From Marinobacterium ramblicola (GTDB lineage Bacteria; Pseudomonadota; Gammaproteobacteria; Pseudomonadales; Balneatricaceae), in the NCBI RefSeq assembly GCF_019084545.1, contig NZ_JAHREP010000035.1, positions 1 through 44,346 of the forward strand: a DNA stretch of 44,346 nucleotides. The letters are read 5' to 3'. Shown here piece by piece: positions 17,695 to 26,232 of the stretch. Numbering within the stretch: position 1 is the first letter of the stretch; each line of letters starts with the position of its first letter. The position numbers and the translations under genes were made by a program. Below the pieces are notes generated by a model, which did not search any database, was not told the DNA's origin, and saw only the letters and a list, made by a program, of their open reading frames with translations.

Positions 17695-18471
17695 ATGTCC
17701 GCTACCGATTACCCCTTGGCCGAGCGCCGCCGACAGGAGTTTATCGCCGGAGCCAAGGCAACCGTGCCACTGATTGTCGGCGCGATTCCGTTTGGCATTC
17801 TGTTCGGCACCCTGGCCGAACCGAGCGGCCTGTCGGCGCTGGGTGCGCTGGCGATGTCGCTGATCGTGTTTGCCGGTGCCAGCCAGTTTATCGCGCTGGG
17901 CCTGTTGTCCGCCGGTGCCGCACTGCCGGTGATCATTGCCACCACGCTGGTGGTCAACCTGCGCCATATGCTTTACGCCGCCAACCTGGTGCCCAAGATC
18001 CGCCACCTGCCGCAGCGCTGGCGAATCCCCATGGCGTTCGGCCTGACCGACGAGACCTTCGCCGCGGTCAGCAATCGTTACCTGCAGCAGGAGGAGACCA
18101 GAGAACTGCACTGGTTCTACCTGGGCTCCTTCCTGGCCATGTACAGCAACTGGGTGTTCTGCACGGCGCTGGGGGTTGGCCTGGGCAAGGTGTTCCCGGA
18201 CATGACCCGCTGGGGGCTGGATTTCGCCATGTCGGTCACCTTTATCGGCATGGTGGTGCCCTACCTGCGCAACAGCCCGATGTGGGCGGCGGTGATCGTC
18301 TCCGGTGCGATGGCGATCGCCACCGCAGGCATGCCGCACAAACTGGGGCTGATGGTGGCGGCGATCTGCGGCATCGCCGCGGGGCTGTCGCTGCATCTGC
18401 TCAAGCAACAGCGTGCGGATCAAGATCGGACCGCAACGGAACCGATGACGGAGAGGGAGACCGACAGATGA
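17695..18471 (+). CDS. azlC: AzlC family branched-chain amino acid exporter, large subunit
   Basis: 258 residues. The hallmark start after a short cytoplasmic N-terminus is VPLIVGAIPFGILFG, followed by FAGASQFIALGLL and VVNLRHMLYAA, all conserved in AzlC. Several membrane segments follow. With AzlD it forms a two-subunit inner-membrane exporter for branched-chain amino acids or analogues. AGGAGAG lies 5 bases before ATG 17695. The end overlaps azlD by ATGA, so translation is coupled. In a region of aromatic and branched-chain catabolism it may act as an overflow valve. Confidence 0.92.
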   Translation: MSATDYPLAERRRQEFIAGAKATVPLIVGAIPFGILFGTLAEPSGLSALGALAMSLIVFAGASQFIALGLLSAGAALPVIIATTLVVNLRHMLYAANLVPKIRHLPQRWRIPMAFGLTDETFAAVSNRYLQQEETRELHWFYLGSFLAMYSNWVFCTALGVGLGKVFPDMTRWGLDFAMSVTFIGMVVPYLRNSPMWAAVIVSGAMAIATAGMPHKLGLMVAAICGIAAGLSLHLLKQQRADQDRTATEPMTERETDR

Positions 18472-18788
18472 ATGAAGCCGCTTTGATATTCGGCATGTTC
18501 CTGGCGACCTTCAGCGTACGCTATCTGCTGTTCGCAGTCGCTGGCCGAGTGCACTTCCCGCCCTGGCTCAACACCGCGCTGGGCTTTGTGCCGCCGGTGG
18601 TGCTGACGGCGATCGTCCTGCCCGCGGTACTGATGCCCAAGGGTGAACTCTGGCTCAGCCCGACCAACCCCTGGCTGCTGGCGGCGCTGGTCGCCGCACT
18701 GGTGGCACTGGTGCGGCGCGACCTGCTGACCACCATTCTGGTGGGGATGGCCGCCTTCATGCTGCTGCGGTTTGGCATGGGGCTTTAA
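18468..18788 (+). CDS. azlD: AzlD family branched-chain amino acid exporter, small subunit
   Basis: 106 residues, typical for AzlD, with about four membrane segments. FLATFSVRYLLFA at the N-terminus and LGFVPPVVLTAIVLP in the middle are family hallmarks. It starts inside the azlC stop codon (ATGA overlap) and partners AzlC in the membrane. It converges with the Lrp gene at 18801 with only 12 bases between stop codons and no obvious terminator. Confidence 0.92.
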   Translation: MNEAALIFGMFLATFSVRYLLFAVAGRVHFPPWLNTALGFVPPVVLTAIVLPAVLMPKGELWLSPTNPWLLAALVAALVALVRRDLLTTILVGMAAFMLLRFGMGL

Positions 18789-18800
18789 GAGCAGCAGACG

Positions 18801-19259
18801 TCAGCCGATCGGCAGGGTGGTTTCGTTTTTCAACTCGCGCAGCGCGAAATGGGACTGCACCTGCCCGACCCCCTCCAGGGTAAAGATCTTTTCGTTGATG
18901 AACTGGTCGTAGCTCTGAATATCCGCCACCACCACATGGATCATGAAATCCGCGTCACCGGTGATGGAGAAAAACTGCAGCACCTCCGGATAGGAGCTGA
19001 CGGTATCCTCGAACAGCTTTTTGCTGTCGGCATCGTGCCGTAACAGCGACACGGTAAGGATTGCACGCAGGCCGCGGGATAGCTTTGCCGCATCCAGCAG
19101 CGCTGTGTACTGACGGATCACCCCCGCCTCCTCCAGCGCTTTCACCCGACGCCAGGTGGCCGCCGACGACAGGCCGATCTTTTCCGCCAGTTGCTGGTTG
19201 GTAATCCGCCCATCCGCCTGCAGCGTGTTCAGGATCTTGCGGTCATAGGAATCGAACAT
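18801..19259 (-). CDS. Lrp/AsnC family regulator, probable controller of the adjacent 2-oxoacid dehydrogenase
   Basis: 152 residues, the standard Lrp length. The HTH spans residues about 5-55 (YDRKILNTLQADGRITNQQL, then AEKIGLSSAATWRRVKALEEAG). The RAM domain includes FFSITGDADFMIHVVV. The gene is divergent from the E1 gene with a 188-base gap that holds a perfect palindrome 10 bases from this ATG. The arrangement is like bkdR and the bkd operon of Pseudomonas, where an Lrp homologue activates the branched-chain 2-oxoacid dehydrogenase. That functional parallel is inference. Confidence 0.92.
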   Translation of the reverse strand: MFDSYDRKILNTLQADGRITNQQLAEKIGLSSAATWRRVKALEEAGVIRQYTALLDAAKLSRGLRAILTVSLLRHDADSKKLFEDTVSSYPEVLQFFSITGDADFMIHVVVADIQSYDQFINEKIFTLEGVGQVQSHFALRELKNETTLPIG

Positions 19260-19269
19260 CTAAGCACCT

Positions 19270-19284
19270 AAAGAAATATTCTTT
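19270..19284. promoter_or_regulatory. Perfect 15-bp palindrome, candidate Lrp operator
   Basis: AAAGAAATATTCTTT is a perfect 6-3-6 inverted repeat 10 bases upstream of the Lrp gene. A half-site-like CAAAGAATACTCTT follows at about 19302-19315. A near copy occurs at 16555-16569. Position and symmetry suggest autoregulation and control of the E1/E2 promoter. Confidence 0.65.
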
Positions 19285-19447
19285 CTTATACCAAAACATA
19301 CAAAGAATACTCTTCCTCAATACGTAAAATCCACCGAATAATAGAAAGCTCATTTCGCGATCTTCGGCGTAGCATTTTCTGACCTGAGCAAGCCTTGCGC
19401 TTGGCACAACAAAAACAAACCTGTACGAGCAGGATCAGGAGACAACT

Positions 19448-21541
19448 ATGCCCGCCACCCAACGCGCAGAGACCGCCTGCGAGCCCCAGCTGGACTGGGA
19501 AGTGATCGCCTACCAACTGCTGCTGTCCCGTGAACTGGACGACCTGGAAGAGAACACCCTGGTCCCCGCCAAAGAGGTGCTTTACCAGTTCTCCGCCCGC
19601 GGCCATGACCTGAGCCAGATAATCCTCGGTCAGCACCTGACCCACCCCCGCGACGCGGTCAGCGGCTACTACCGCTCCCGCCCGCTGATGCTCGCCCTCG
19701 GCCTGGACCTGGTCGATGCCCTCGGTGGCCCGCTGATGCGCGCCGGTGGCTACAGCGACGGCCGCGATATCGGTGTAGTGCATAACCTGCCCAACCTGAA
19801 CGGCCCCTGCGGCCTGCCGATGAGCGGCGGTGTCGGCGCCCAGTACACTCCGATCGCGGGCTGGGCACAGTCGATCCGCTACCACCGTGAAGTACTGAAC
19901 GATGCCAGCTACGCCGGTTGCATCGGTGTCGCCCACGGCGGCGAAGCCTCCTGCTCCACCAACGGCTTCTGGTCCGCACTGACCATCGCCACCACCCAGG
20001 ATCTGCCGATGCTGTTCTACATAGAGGACAACGGCTACGGCATCTCCACCACCTCCGACTACCAGACTCCCGGGCGCGATATCGCCGCCAACCTGGCCTC
20101 GTTCAAGAACCTGAAGATCTACTCCGGCGACGGCACCGACCCGCAGGAAGCCGCCGAGCTGATCGGCAGCGCCGTGACCTGGGTACGCGAACAGCAGCGC
20201 CCCGTCCTGCTGCGCCTGACCGTGCCGCGCCTGAGCGGCCACTCCGGACAGGACACTCAGGGCTACAAGGATGAAGCGACTATCGATGCCGAGCGCGCCC
20301 GCGACCCGCTGCCCAAGCTGAAAAAGTTCCTGGTGCCGTCGCTGCTGAGCGAGCAGAAGTGGAGTGCACTCTGCGCCCGCGCCGCGCAGGATGTGGCCGA
20401 GGCACTGGAGCAGGCCCGCGCCCGCCCGGCCCCGTCGCCGGAGAAGATCACCCGCCACGTGTTTGCCGAGGTCGACGAACAGGGCCTGCCGGAAGTCCAG
20501 TTGCAGGGCGGTATCGCCCCGTTCAAGCCAGTATTTCCCGCCGGCTCCGTTGATTCCCGCCCCGAGGGAAAACGGATCAATATGGTCACCGCGATCCGTC
20601 AGACGCTGGACTACGAGCTGGAACATAACCCGCGCATGGTAGTGTTCGGCGAGGATGTCGGTCCCAAGGGCGGCGTCCATGCCGTCACCCTCGGCCTGCA
20701 GAAGAAGTACGGGGTCGAGCGCGTGTTCGATACCAGCCTGTCCGAGGAGGGGATCATCGGTCGCGCCCTGGGCATGGCCCAGGCCGGCCTGCTGCCGGTG
20801 CCGGAGATCCAGTTCCGCAAGTACGCCGACCCGGCCGAGGAGCAGCTCAACGACTGCGGCACCCTGCGCTGGCGCACCAACAACCGCTTTGCCGCGCCGA
20901 TGGTGGTGCGCATCCCCGGCGGCTTCTTCAAGTGCGGCGACCCCTGGCACAGCCAGGCCGCCGAGGTGAAGTGGGCGCACGCTATCGGCTGGCAGGTGGC
21001 GATCCCCTCCAACGCCGAGGATGCCGTGGGCCTGCTGCGCTATGCCCTGCGCGACAACAACCCGACCATCTTCTTCGAGCACCGCAACCTGCTCGACGAC
21101 AGCTCCGCCCGCCGCCCCTACCCGGGCGATGCGTTCATCATCCCGTTCGGCAAGGCGGCACGCCTGACCGAAGGCGATGGCCTGACGCTGGTCACCTGGG
21201 GCGGCATGGTGCCGCGCTGTCAGAAAGCGGTGGAACTCAGCGGCGAGTCCGTCGAGCTGTTCGACCTGCGCACCATCTCGCCCTGGGACAAGCAGGCGAT
21301 TCTCGACTCGGTACGCAAGACCGGTCGCTGCCTGATCGTGCATGAGGACAACTTCACAGCCGGTTTCGGCGCCGAGATCGCCGCTACCCTGGCCGACGAG
21401 TGCTTCTTCGAGCTGGACGCACCGATCCAGCGTCTGACCATGCCGGATATCCCCAGCCCGCACCACCCGGCGCTGCTCAATGCCGTGGTGCCGACCGCGG
21501 AGAAGATCTGCTCCGCGATCAACCAACTGCTGGAGGTGTAA
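19448..21541 (+). CDS. 2-oxoacid dehydrogenase E1, alpha and beta subunits fused
   Basis: 697 residues. Residues 1 to about 370 match the E1-alpha subunit: PMSGGVGAQYTPIAGWAQS, then GVAHGGEASCSTNGFW and YIEDNGYGIST around the thiamine-diphosphate site. Residues about 375-697 match E1-beta: VFGEDVGPKGGVHAVT, VFDTSLSEEGIIGRALGMA, and VHEDNFTAGFGAEIAA. It decarboxylates a 2-oxo acid and passes the acyl group to the lipoyl E2 encoded immediately downstream. AGGAG sits 7 bases before ATG 19448. Substrate candidates are branched-chain 2-oxo acids or aryl-pyruvates made by the neighbouring dehydrogenase and aminotransferase. No E3 (dihydrolipoamide dehydrogenase) gene is present, so a shared E3 is likely. 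Confidence 0.92.
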   Translation: MPATQRAETACEPQLDWEVIAYQLLLSRELDDLEENTLVPAKEVLYQFSARGHDLSQIILGQHLTHPRDAVSGYYRSRPLMLALGLDLVDALGGPLMRAGGYSDGRDIGVVHNLPNLNGPCGLPMSGGVGAQYTPIAGWAQSIRYHREVLNDASYAGCIGVAHGGEASCSTNGFWSALTIATTQDLPMLFYIEDNGYGISTTSDYQTPGRDIAANLASFKNLKIYSGDGTDPQEAAELIGSAVTWVREQQRPVLLRLTVPRLSGHSGQDTQGYKDEATIDAERARDPLPKLKKFLVPSLLSEQKWSALCARAAQDVAEALEQARARPAPSPEKITRHVFAEVDEQGLPEVQLQGGIAPFKPVFPAGSVDSRPEGKRINMVTAIRQTLDYELEHNPRMVVFGEDVGPKGGVHAVTLGLQKKYGVERVFDTSLSEEGIIGRALGMAQAGLLPVPEIQFRKYADPAEEQLNDCGTLRWRTNNRFAAPMVVRIPGGFFKCGDPWHSQAAEVKWAHAIGWQVAIPSNAEDAVGLLRYALRDNNPTIFFEHRNLLDDSSARRPYPGDAFIIPFGKAARLTEGDGLTLVTWGGMVPRCQKAVELSGESVELFDLRTISPWDKQAILDSVRKTGRCLIVHEDNFTAGFGAEIAATLADECFFELDAPIQRLTMPDIPSPHHPALLNAVVPTAEKICSAINQLLEV

Positions 21542-21543
21542 GC

Positions 21544-22857
21544 ATGAGCGCATCTATCGATATCACCCTGCCGGAAGATCAGCTCGAAGGCACCTCCGCC
21601 ACCCTGCTCGCCTGGCTGGTCAAGCCGGGCGACAAGGTAACCAAGGACCAGCCGGTAGCCGAACTGGAAACCGACAAGGTCACCATGGAGGTCGCCTCAC
21701 CGGCCGACGGCATCATTGCGGCCCAGCTGGTAAGGGAGGGCGACGAGATCGCCCCCGGCATGGTGCTGGGTTCTGTCAGCGGCGCCGAGGATAGCGCATC
21801 CACCGAGGCCAGCCCGTCCGAGTCGACCGAACAGGTCGTGACCGCGGCCGCACCGTCGACGCCAACCTGCAACGGCGACAGCGGAATGCTGCTCAGCCCC
21901 GCCGTACGCCGCCTGGTGCGCGATCACCAGATCGACCTGAGCGGCATCGAGGGCAGCGGCAAAGCGGGCCGCGTCACCAAGAGCGATCTGCTCGAACATA
22001 TCGCCGGCCTGCCCCAGACCGATCGCCTGATCGAGGCTCCGGCACTGCCGAAAACCTCGGAGCGCAAGCCTGCGCCGGAGGCTGCCACCGTCCGCACCGA
22101 GAACGCCACCGGACAGCGCATCGAGCAGCTACCCCGTGCCGTGGAAACGGTCACCACAGGCGGTTCGACCCTGCGCCCGCACAGCACCATGCGCAAGCAG
22201 ATCGCCCAGCATATGGTGGAGAGCCTGCTGCACACCGCCCCCCATGTCACCAGCGTGTTCGAGCTGGACATGAGCGCGATCCAGCGCCACCGCAACGCCA
22301 ACAAAAAGGCGTTCGAGGCCCAGGGTGTGAAACTCAGCTTCACCAGCTACTTCATCGCCGCCGTGGTCAAGGCGCTGCAGGCAGTACCCGAGGTCAACAG
22401 CCGCTTCCACGGCGATGCGCTGGAGATGTTCCACGACGCCAATATCGGCATCGGCACCGCGCTGGGCAACGACGGCTTGGTGGTGCCGGTTATCCACAGG
22501 GCGCAGGATCTGAACCTGCTCGGCATCGCCCGCCGCCTGCAGGAGCTGACCGACGCGGCTTACTCCAACAAACTGAAACCGACCGATATGCGCGGCGGCA
22601 CCTTCACCATCTCCAACCACGGCGTCAGCGGCTCGCTGCTGGCCGCGCCGATCATCATCAACCAGCCGCAGGTGGCGATCCTCGGTATCGGCAAGATGCA
22701 GAAACGGGTGGTGGTCGAGGAGATCAACGGCGTCGATGCGATGGTGATACGGCCGATGTGCTACCTCACCCTCAGCATCGACCACCGCGCGCTGGACGGT
22801 TACCAGACCAACAAATTCCTCAGCATTGTGGTGGAAACACTGCAGAATTGGTCATAA
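21544..22857 (+). CDS. 2-oxoacid dehydrogenase E2 (dihydrolipoyl acyltransferase)
   Basis: 437 residues from ATG 21544, two bases after the E1 stop. One lipoyl domain (residues 1-80) has its lipoyl Lys in ELETDKVTMEV. An Ala/Ser/Thr/Pro-rich linker follows, then the peripheral subunit-binding domain (about 115-155, LLSPAVRRLVRDHQIDL). The catalytic domain (about 205-437) ends with SIDHRALDGYQ, carrying the active-site His and Asp. It transfers the acyl group from E1 to CoA. A single lipoyl domain is more typical of branched-chain E2 than of gammaproteobacterial pyruvate E2. Confidence 0.93.
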   Translation: MSASIDITLPEDQLEGTSATLLAWLVKPGDKVTKDQPVAELETDKVTMEVASPADGIIAAQLVREGDEIAPGMVLGSVSGAEDSASTEASPSESTEQVVTAAAPSTPTCNGDSGMLLSPAVRRLVRDHQIDLSGIEGSGKAGRVTKSDLLEHIAGLPQTDRLIEAPALPKTSERKPAPEAATVRTENATGQRIEQLPRAVETVTTGGSTLRPHSTMRKQIAQHMVESLLHTAPHVTSVFELDMSAIQRHRNANKKAFEAQGVKLSFTSYFIAAVVKALQAVPEVNSRFHGDALEMFHDANIGIGTALGNDGLVVPVIHRAQDLNLLGIARRLQELTDAAYSNKLKPTDMRGGTFTISNHGVSGSLLAAPIIINQPQVAILGIGKMQKRVVVEEINGVDAMVIRPMCYLTLSIDHRALDGYQTNKFLSIVVETLQNWS

Positions 22858-22864
22858 GCCCTCT

Positions 22865-22888
22865 GCCCCGGCCAGGGATGGCTGGGGC
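22865..22888 (+). terminator. Probable terminator after the E2 gene
   Basis: GCCCCGGCCA (22865-22874) pairs with TGGCTGGGGC (22879-22888) with one G-U pair and a 4-base loop, followed by GTTTC. The U-tract is short. It starts 8 bases after the E2 stop. Confidence 0.65.
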
Positions 22889-22997
22889 GTTTCAACTGCA
22901 GTGCTCTGAAACCAGAACGCCCTGCAATGAGGGAAAGGAGGTTCGACTCTGCAAGAAGTTGATAAGCTGTTCTGGGCGACTCAAAGATCCATACCGC

Positions 22998-23864
22998 CTA
23001 TGGGTCAGAGACCTGAATCTTCACAGCGAAGTCGAGCGTGCTGCTCGCGCCGCCACCGACAAAGACACCGCTGACGGGCAGCGTATCCTGTGCAAGTGCC
23101 GCCGCTGCGATGGTCACATGCGTGTCGGCAAGCATATATCCGTGAGTTGGGTCCCATCCGCGCCAACCTGCGCCCGGCAGATACACCTCTGGCCAGGCAT
23201 GCAGATCCCGGCGGTCGCGCTGCAGATCGCCTTTCTGATAGCCGCTGGCAAAGCGCGCCGCTATGCCCTCGGCCCGGCAGCAATCGACAAACAAGACGGC
23301 GAGATCGCGACAGGCGCCACGCCGGGTCTGCAAGGTAAATGCCGGCGCCTGCGGCGCGCCGGAGTGACGATGGATCTGAACAAATTCATCGTGCAGGTAA
23401 CGATTGAGACGCTCCAGAAATCGCAAGGTATCGCGGTTCACGCCCAGGCTGAGTTCGGCCGCGAAAACGGTCACCGCATCGTCCGCCCTGCTGCGTTCCA
23501 GATAGGCCCTGGCGCAGATCGCATCCTGATCGTGGCTTATCGGTAACCGCATCGCTGCTGGCGCCAACAGGAAATCGAAAGCGTTTTTCCGCAGTGTCTG
23601 GACCTGCATGCTGACCTCGATTTCGAAATATTGGGTTTCGCCGTCAAACCATACTTGGGTGACGTGATTGCCCTCCAGGTCGAGGAACTCATTCTGCCCT
23701 TGAGGTACAGGGTTGATGTAAATCTGATGGGCGAGTACCTGCTGCGAGCCGTCGCAGCGTGGATAAAAGCGCAGTTGTTGTGGACTCAGCCGCACGGGTT
23801 GAGAGTAGGTGTAGCGAGTACGATGTTGGATGTTGAATAGCAAGCTGGCGATCCTCGTCGGCAT
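22998..23864 (-). CDS. Transglutaminase-like cysteine peptidase family protein
   Basis: 288 residues. A bacterial transglutaminase N-terminal domain (NIQHRTRYTYSQPVRLSPQQ) is followed by a transglutaminase-like core with the full Cys-His-Asp triad: RRGACRDLAVLF, DLHAWPEVYLP and GWDPTHGYM. No signal peptide is seen. Cytoplasmic members of this family are presumed peptidases or amidases with no settled substrate. It is the second gene of a two-gene minus-strand operon, 32 bases after a paralogous gene. A second-copy partner of this kind is common in such loci. Confidence 0.87.
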   Translation of the reverse strand: MPTRIASLLFNIQHRTRYTYSQPVRLSPQQLRFYPRCDGSQQVLAHQIYINPVPQGQNEFLDLEGNHVTQVWFDGETQYFEIEVSMQVQTLRKNAFDFLLAPAAMRLPISHDQDAICARAYLERSRADDAVTVFAAELSLGVNRDTLRFLERLNRYLHDEFVQIHRHSGAPQAPAFTLQTRRGACRDLAVLFVDCCRAEGIAARFASGYQKGDLQRDRRDLHAWPEVYLPGAGWRGWDPTHGYMLADTHVTIAAAALAQDTLPVSGVFVGGGASSTLDFAVKIQVSDP

Positions 23865-23896
23865 ACGATTAAAGGTTTCCAGCTTCCTGCTTGGAG

Positions 23897-24685
23897 TCAG
23901 TCGTGAAGCCGTTCGACCCGCACCGTCTGCGCTGTTGCGAAAGAGGGGGGGCCGAATTGATTGAACACCGCGACATCGGCCGCATCACGCCCGTAACCCA
24001 GCGCCACATATCCACCTTTTAACGCCGACTGAGTGGCATCGAAGGTATACCAGCGGCCCCCCACGTAGGCCTCGAACCAGGCGTGCAGATCCATGGGCTC
24101 CAAGTGATGTAGATACCCCACCACCATGCGCGCCGGAATGCTGAGACTGCGGCACAAGGCGATGCCAAGATGCGCCAGATCACGACAGATACCGACCTGC
24201 CTGGCGTTTACCTCCACGGCTGACAGGGTAGCGCTGGTGCTGCCCGGTACATAACTGAATGCGCTACGCAACCAAGCCTCGATCGCCGCAACCTGATCGT
24301 ATCCCAACCGCTGCCCCGAGGTGATTTCGGCGGCCATCTCGTTGAAATGATCGGACTCGCAGTAACGACTCGGCAGCAGATAGCAAAGGACCCCATCCGG
24401 CAGATGCTCCACATTTACGAATGGCGCCCCGGGCGCCCTGTCGACGCTATCTGCGACCATCAGCTCGGCCACCGTATGGACCGAAAACGTGCCAGGGGGA
24501 GCGACCAGACGTTGGCACAGGTTGCCGTAGCCATCGGTGAATTCAAAAACCGGCACGACGGGTTCAATGTTGTATTCCTCACGCGCAACCCATTGATTGG
24601 CACCGCTGCGCGGCCGCAGCATGAGAATAAAAGGGGTCGGCACGGTAATATCGAACGTCAAGTCACAACTGGCACGTAACCGCAT
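23897..24685 (-). CDS. Transglutaminase-like family protein, second type
   Basis: 262 residues from ATG 24685 with GGAGA 5 bases upstream. The N-terminal half is a beta-rich domain (LTFDITVPTPFILMLRPRSG). The core has the triad Cys in RQVGICRDLAHLG, His in DLHAWFEAYVG and Asp in YTFDATQ. It is only distantly similar to the downstream protein, so the pair is two subfamilies rather than a recent duplication. Its role is unknown; it may act as a peptide amidase or protease. Confidence 0.87.
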   Translation of the reverse strand: MRLRASCDLTFDITVPTPFILMLRPRSGANQWVAREEYNIEPVVPVFEFTDGYGNLCQRLVAPPGTFSVHTVAELMVADSVDRAPGAPFVNVEHLPDGVLCYLLPSRYCESDHFNEMAAEITSGQRLGYDQVAAIEAWLRSAFSYVPGSTSATLSAVEVNARQVGICRDLAHLGIALCRSLSIPARMVVGYLHHLEPMDLHAWFEAYVGGRWYTFDATQSALKGGYVALGYGRDAADVAVFNQFGPPSFATAQTVRVERLHD

Positions 24686-25246
24686 GTGCTTCTCCAGAGG
24701 CAGTAGGGTCTACTTCGAAACGGACAACCACGTTCCTGTATCGGTTAGCAACACGGCGGCAGGTGATTGTGCGACGTCGTGGGTCTAAGCCCTTGTATTG
24801 CTGCAGGGGCACCACAAGCGAAACGCCCCAGTGCCACTGGTTCAATATAGCACGCGTATACCGCCCCCAAGTTTTCCGGGTAAACATCCTGACCTGCCGA
24901 GACCTCATGATCGGCCGTTCGATCAAGGTGCCGGTGTCGATCCTCTAGCTACGCGAACACAAGGATGACGATGCGGAATATACGTCTTCCCCCCCATTCG
25001 GAGACCCGAATCGTGTTATCTCTGGAATCGACGTCTAGACTTTCAAGTAAGGGTATCTTGTAAGTAACGGTATCTTGCATTCGAGCGGATTCGTCAGGTC
25101 TCAGGTTGATATCAACAGTCCCCCAGAGGTGCCAGGTGTCAAAGGCGAGAAAGCGGTCCATAACGACCGGCTGATCCAGTAGCAACCACACGCGGACTTC
25201 GGCGCTGGTGCTATATCACTAATCGCACAACGGGAGAGAAAAGCAG
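24686..25246. other. 561-base intergenic region with no supported gene
   Basis: Only short frames are present. The best, 24949-25191 on the minus strand (80 codons, GTG start), lacks a ribosome-binding site and any recognised motif, though its end is hydrophobic. No strong hairpin, palindrome or mobile-element trace was seen. Confidence 0.5.
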
Positions 25247-25411
25247 ATGCTGTATTTTGCTGCTGTATTTTTTATCGTCGCTGTCATCGCGGGATTACTG
25301 GGCTTTACCGGTGTCGCCGCCGGCGCTGTCGAGATTATCAGAATCCTGTTTGTATTCTTTGTTGCACTGTTTGTCGTCTCGCTGGTCATAGGACTGAAAC
25401 GCCGCAGATGA
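25247..25411 (+). CDS. DUF1328 small membrane protein (YtjA family)
   Basis: 54 residues, the normal length of this family. Two membrane segments are visible: residues 3-25 (YFAAVFFIVAVIAGLLGF, then TGVAAG) and 29-50 (EIIRILFVFFVALFVVSLVI), ending with a basic KRRR tail. GGGAGAG lies 8 bases before ATG 25247. The function of the family is unsettled; members are small inner-membrane proteins often linked to stress. It stands alone, convergent with the cold-shock gene. Confidence 0.87.
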   Translation: MLYFAAVFFIVAVIAGLLGFTGVAAGAVEIIRILFVFFVALFVVSLVIGLKRRR

Positions 25412-25474
25412 CCCCGAACCTGCGCAGCCCCAGTGTGCAACGAGGGCTGTCTCAAGTCAGGCCGAATTCCCAAA

Positions 25475-25500
25475 CAAAAAAACGGACCACAAGGGCCCGT
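25475..25500 (-). terminator. Rho-independent terminator of the cold-shock gene
   Basis: On the minus strand ACGGGCC and GGTCCGT pair (one G-U) around CTTGT and run into seven T residues (complement of 25481-25475). It ends 52 bases past the csp stop codon. Facing Ts at 25500-25504 could let it act weakly on the plus strand as well. Confidence 0.85.
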
Positions 25501-25526
25501 TTTTAATCGGTTACTGAACCCGAGGT

Positions 25527-25736
25527 TCAGATCGCGGAGATGTTTTCAGCCTGAGGACCTTTCTGGCCCTGAGTAACAGAGAACTGAACTTCTTGGCCTT
25601 CAGTCAGGGTTTTGAAGCCTGAACCCGAAATCGCACTGAAATGGGCAAAAACGTCCGGACCACCGTTCTTCTGCGAGATAAAGCCGAAGCCTTTAGTTTC
25701 GTTGAACCATTTAACGGTGCCAGTAGTAGTAGACAT
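25527..25736 (-). CDS. CspA-family cold-shock protein
   Basis: 69 residues from ATG 25736; upstream in-frame codons to 25817 lie in the leader and were excluded. The single cold-shock domain has both RNA-binding motifs, KGFGFI and DVFAHFSAI, with the typical start [16 protein letters not shown] and end [10 protein letters not shown]. It binds single-stranded RNA/DNA and acts as an RNA chaperone. The AT-rich upstream region (25737-25960) fits the long structured leader usual for this family. Confidence 0.96.
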   Translation of the reverse strand: MSTTTGTVKWFNETKGFGFISQKNGGPDVFAHFSAISGSGFKTLTEGQEVQFSVTQGQKGPQAENISAI

Positions 25737-26013
25737 AATAGTATTCTCGTTCGAAAAATGTTTTAACACCGCAGCTAAAATGCTGAAGATGTTCGGATAA
25801 TGCTTTAAATAATACAAGGACTTATGAAAACAGAACGAGGTACATACGATTAGGCAGGACGTCGAAAAGGTGCATAAATGCAGGTGTTACTCTCAAGCAA
25901 AATCATAGTACGCTTATTAGTAGCCTGGTGATAGCTTTATTTAATTTATTTTAGAAGCCATATATAAACCACAGCCTTTTCAATTGATTAGGAGTCCTAC
26001 GAACCAAGCAACG

Positions 26014-26232
26014 TCAGCTAAGGGCCAATAGCAGTCGGTACGGTAGCGCGTTCCTCGGCAATCCCCCATGTTTAGCGCGGGTGCGGCTGCCGCTTTTGAC
26101 TTCGATCGGGAGAATCCGGCCGGTATCGTCCGCTACGATAATTTCGATCTCGGCACGGGCGTCCCGCCAGGAGAAGGTCGACTCCAGACCGATCGCGGCC
26201 AGCTCCTGCTGGACGAAGTTCTCGGCAATACA
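26014..26232 (-). pseudogene. C-terminal fragment of a DUF4143 AAA-type ATPase gene
   Basis: The minus-strand frame reads AENFVQQELAAIGL, then FSWRDARAEIEIIVADD, then GRILPIEVKSGSRTRAK. This is the conserved end of DUF4143 proteins (ENFVxQEL, xxAExDFxV, PIEVKSG). The N-terminal ATPase (Walker motifs) and middle are missing, and the frame is preceded by a stop next to AT-rich palindromic repeats. The end after RTRAK is also not family-like. It is a remnant of a roughly 400-codon accessory gene. Confidence 0.8.

Noticed and set aside
19390-19412. TTGGCAC resembling the -24 box of a sigma-54 promoter upstream of E1
   Set aside because: No matching -12 TGC element at the required spacing.
19286-21553. 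755-codon open frame on the minus strand opposite the fused E1
   Set aside because: It is antisense to a well-supported gene, with low-complexity Gly/Ala/Val/His-rich translation typical of the reverse frame of GC-rich coding DNA, and no family motifs.
24949-25191. 80-codon minus-strand frame in the transglutaminase-DUF1328 gap
   Set aside because: GTG start without a ribosome-binding site and no recognisable motif; kept only as a remark in the intergenic entry.
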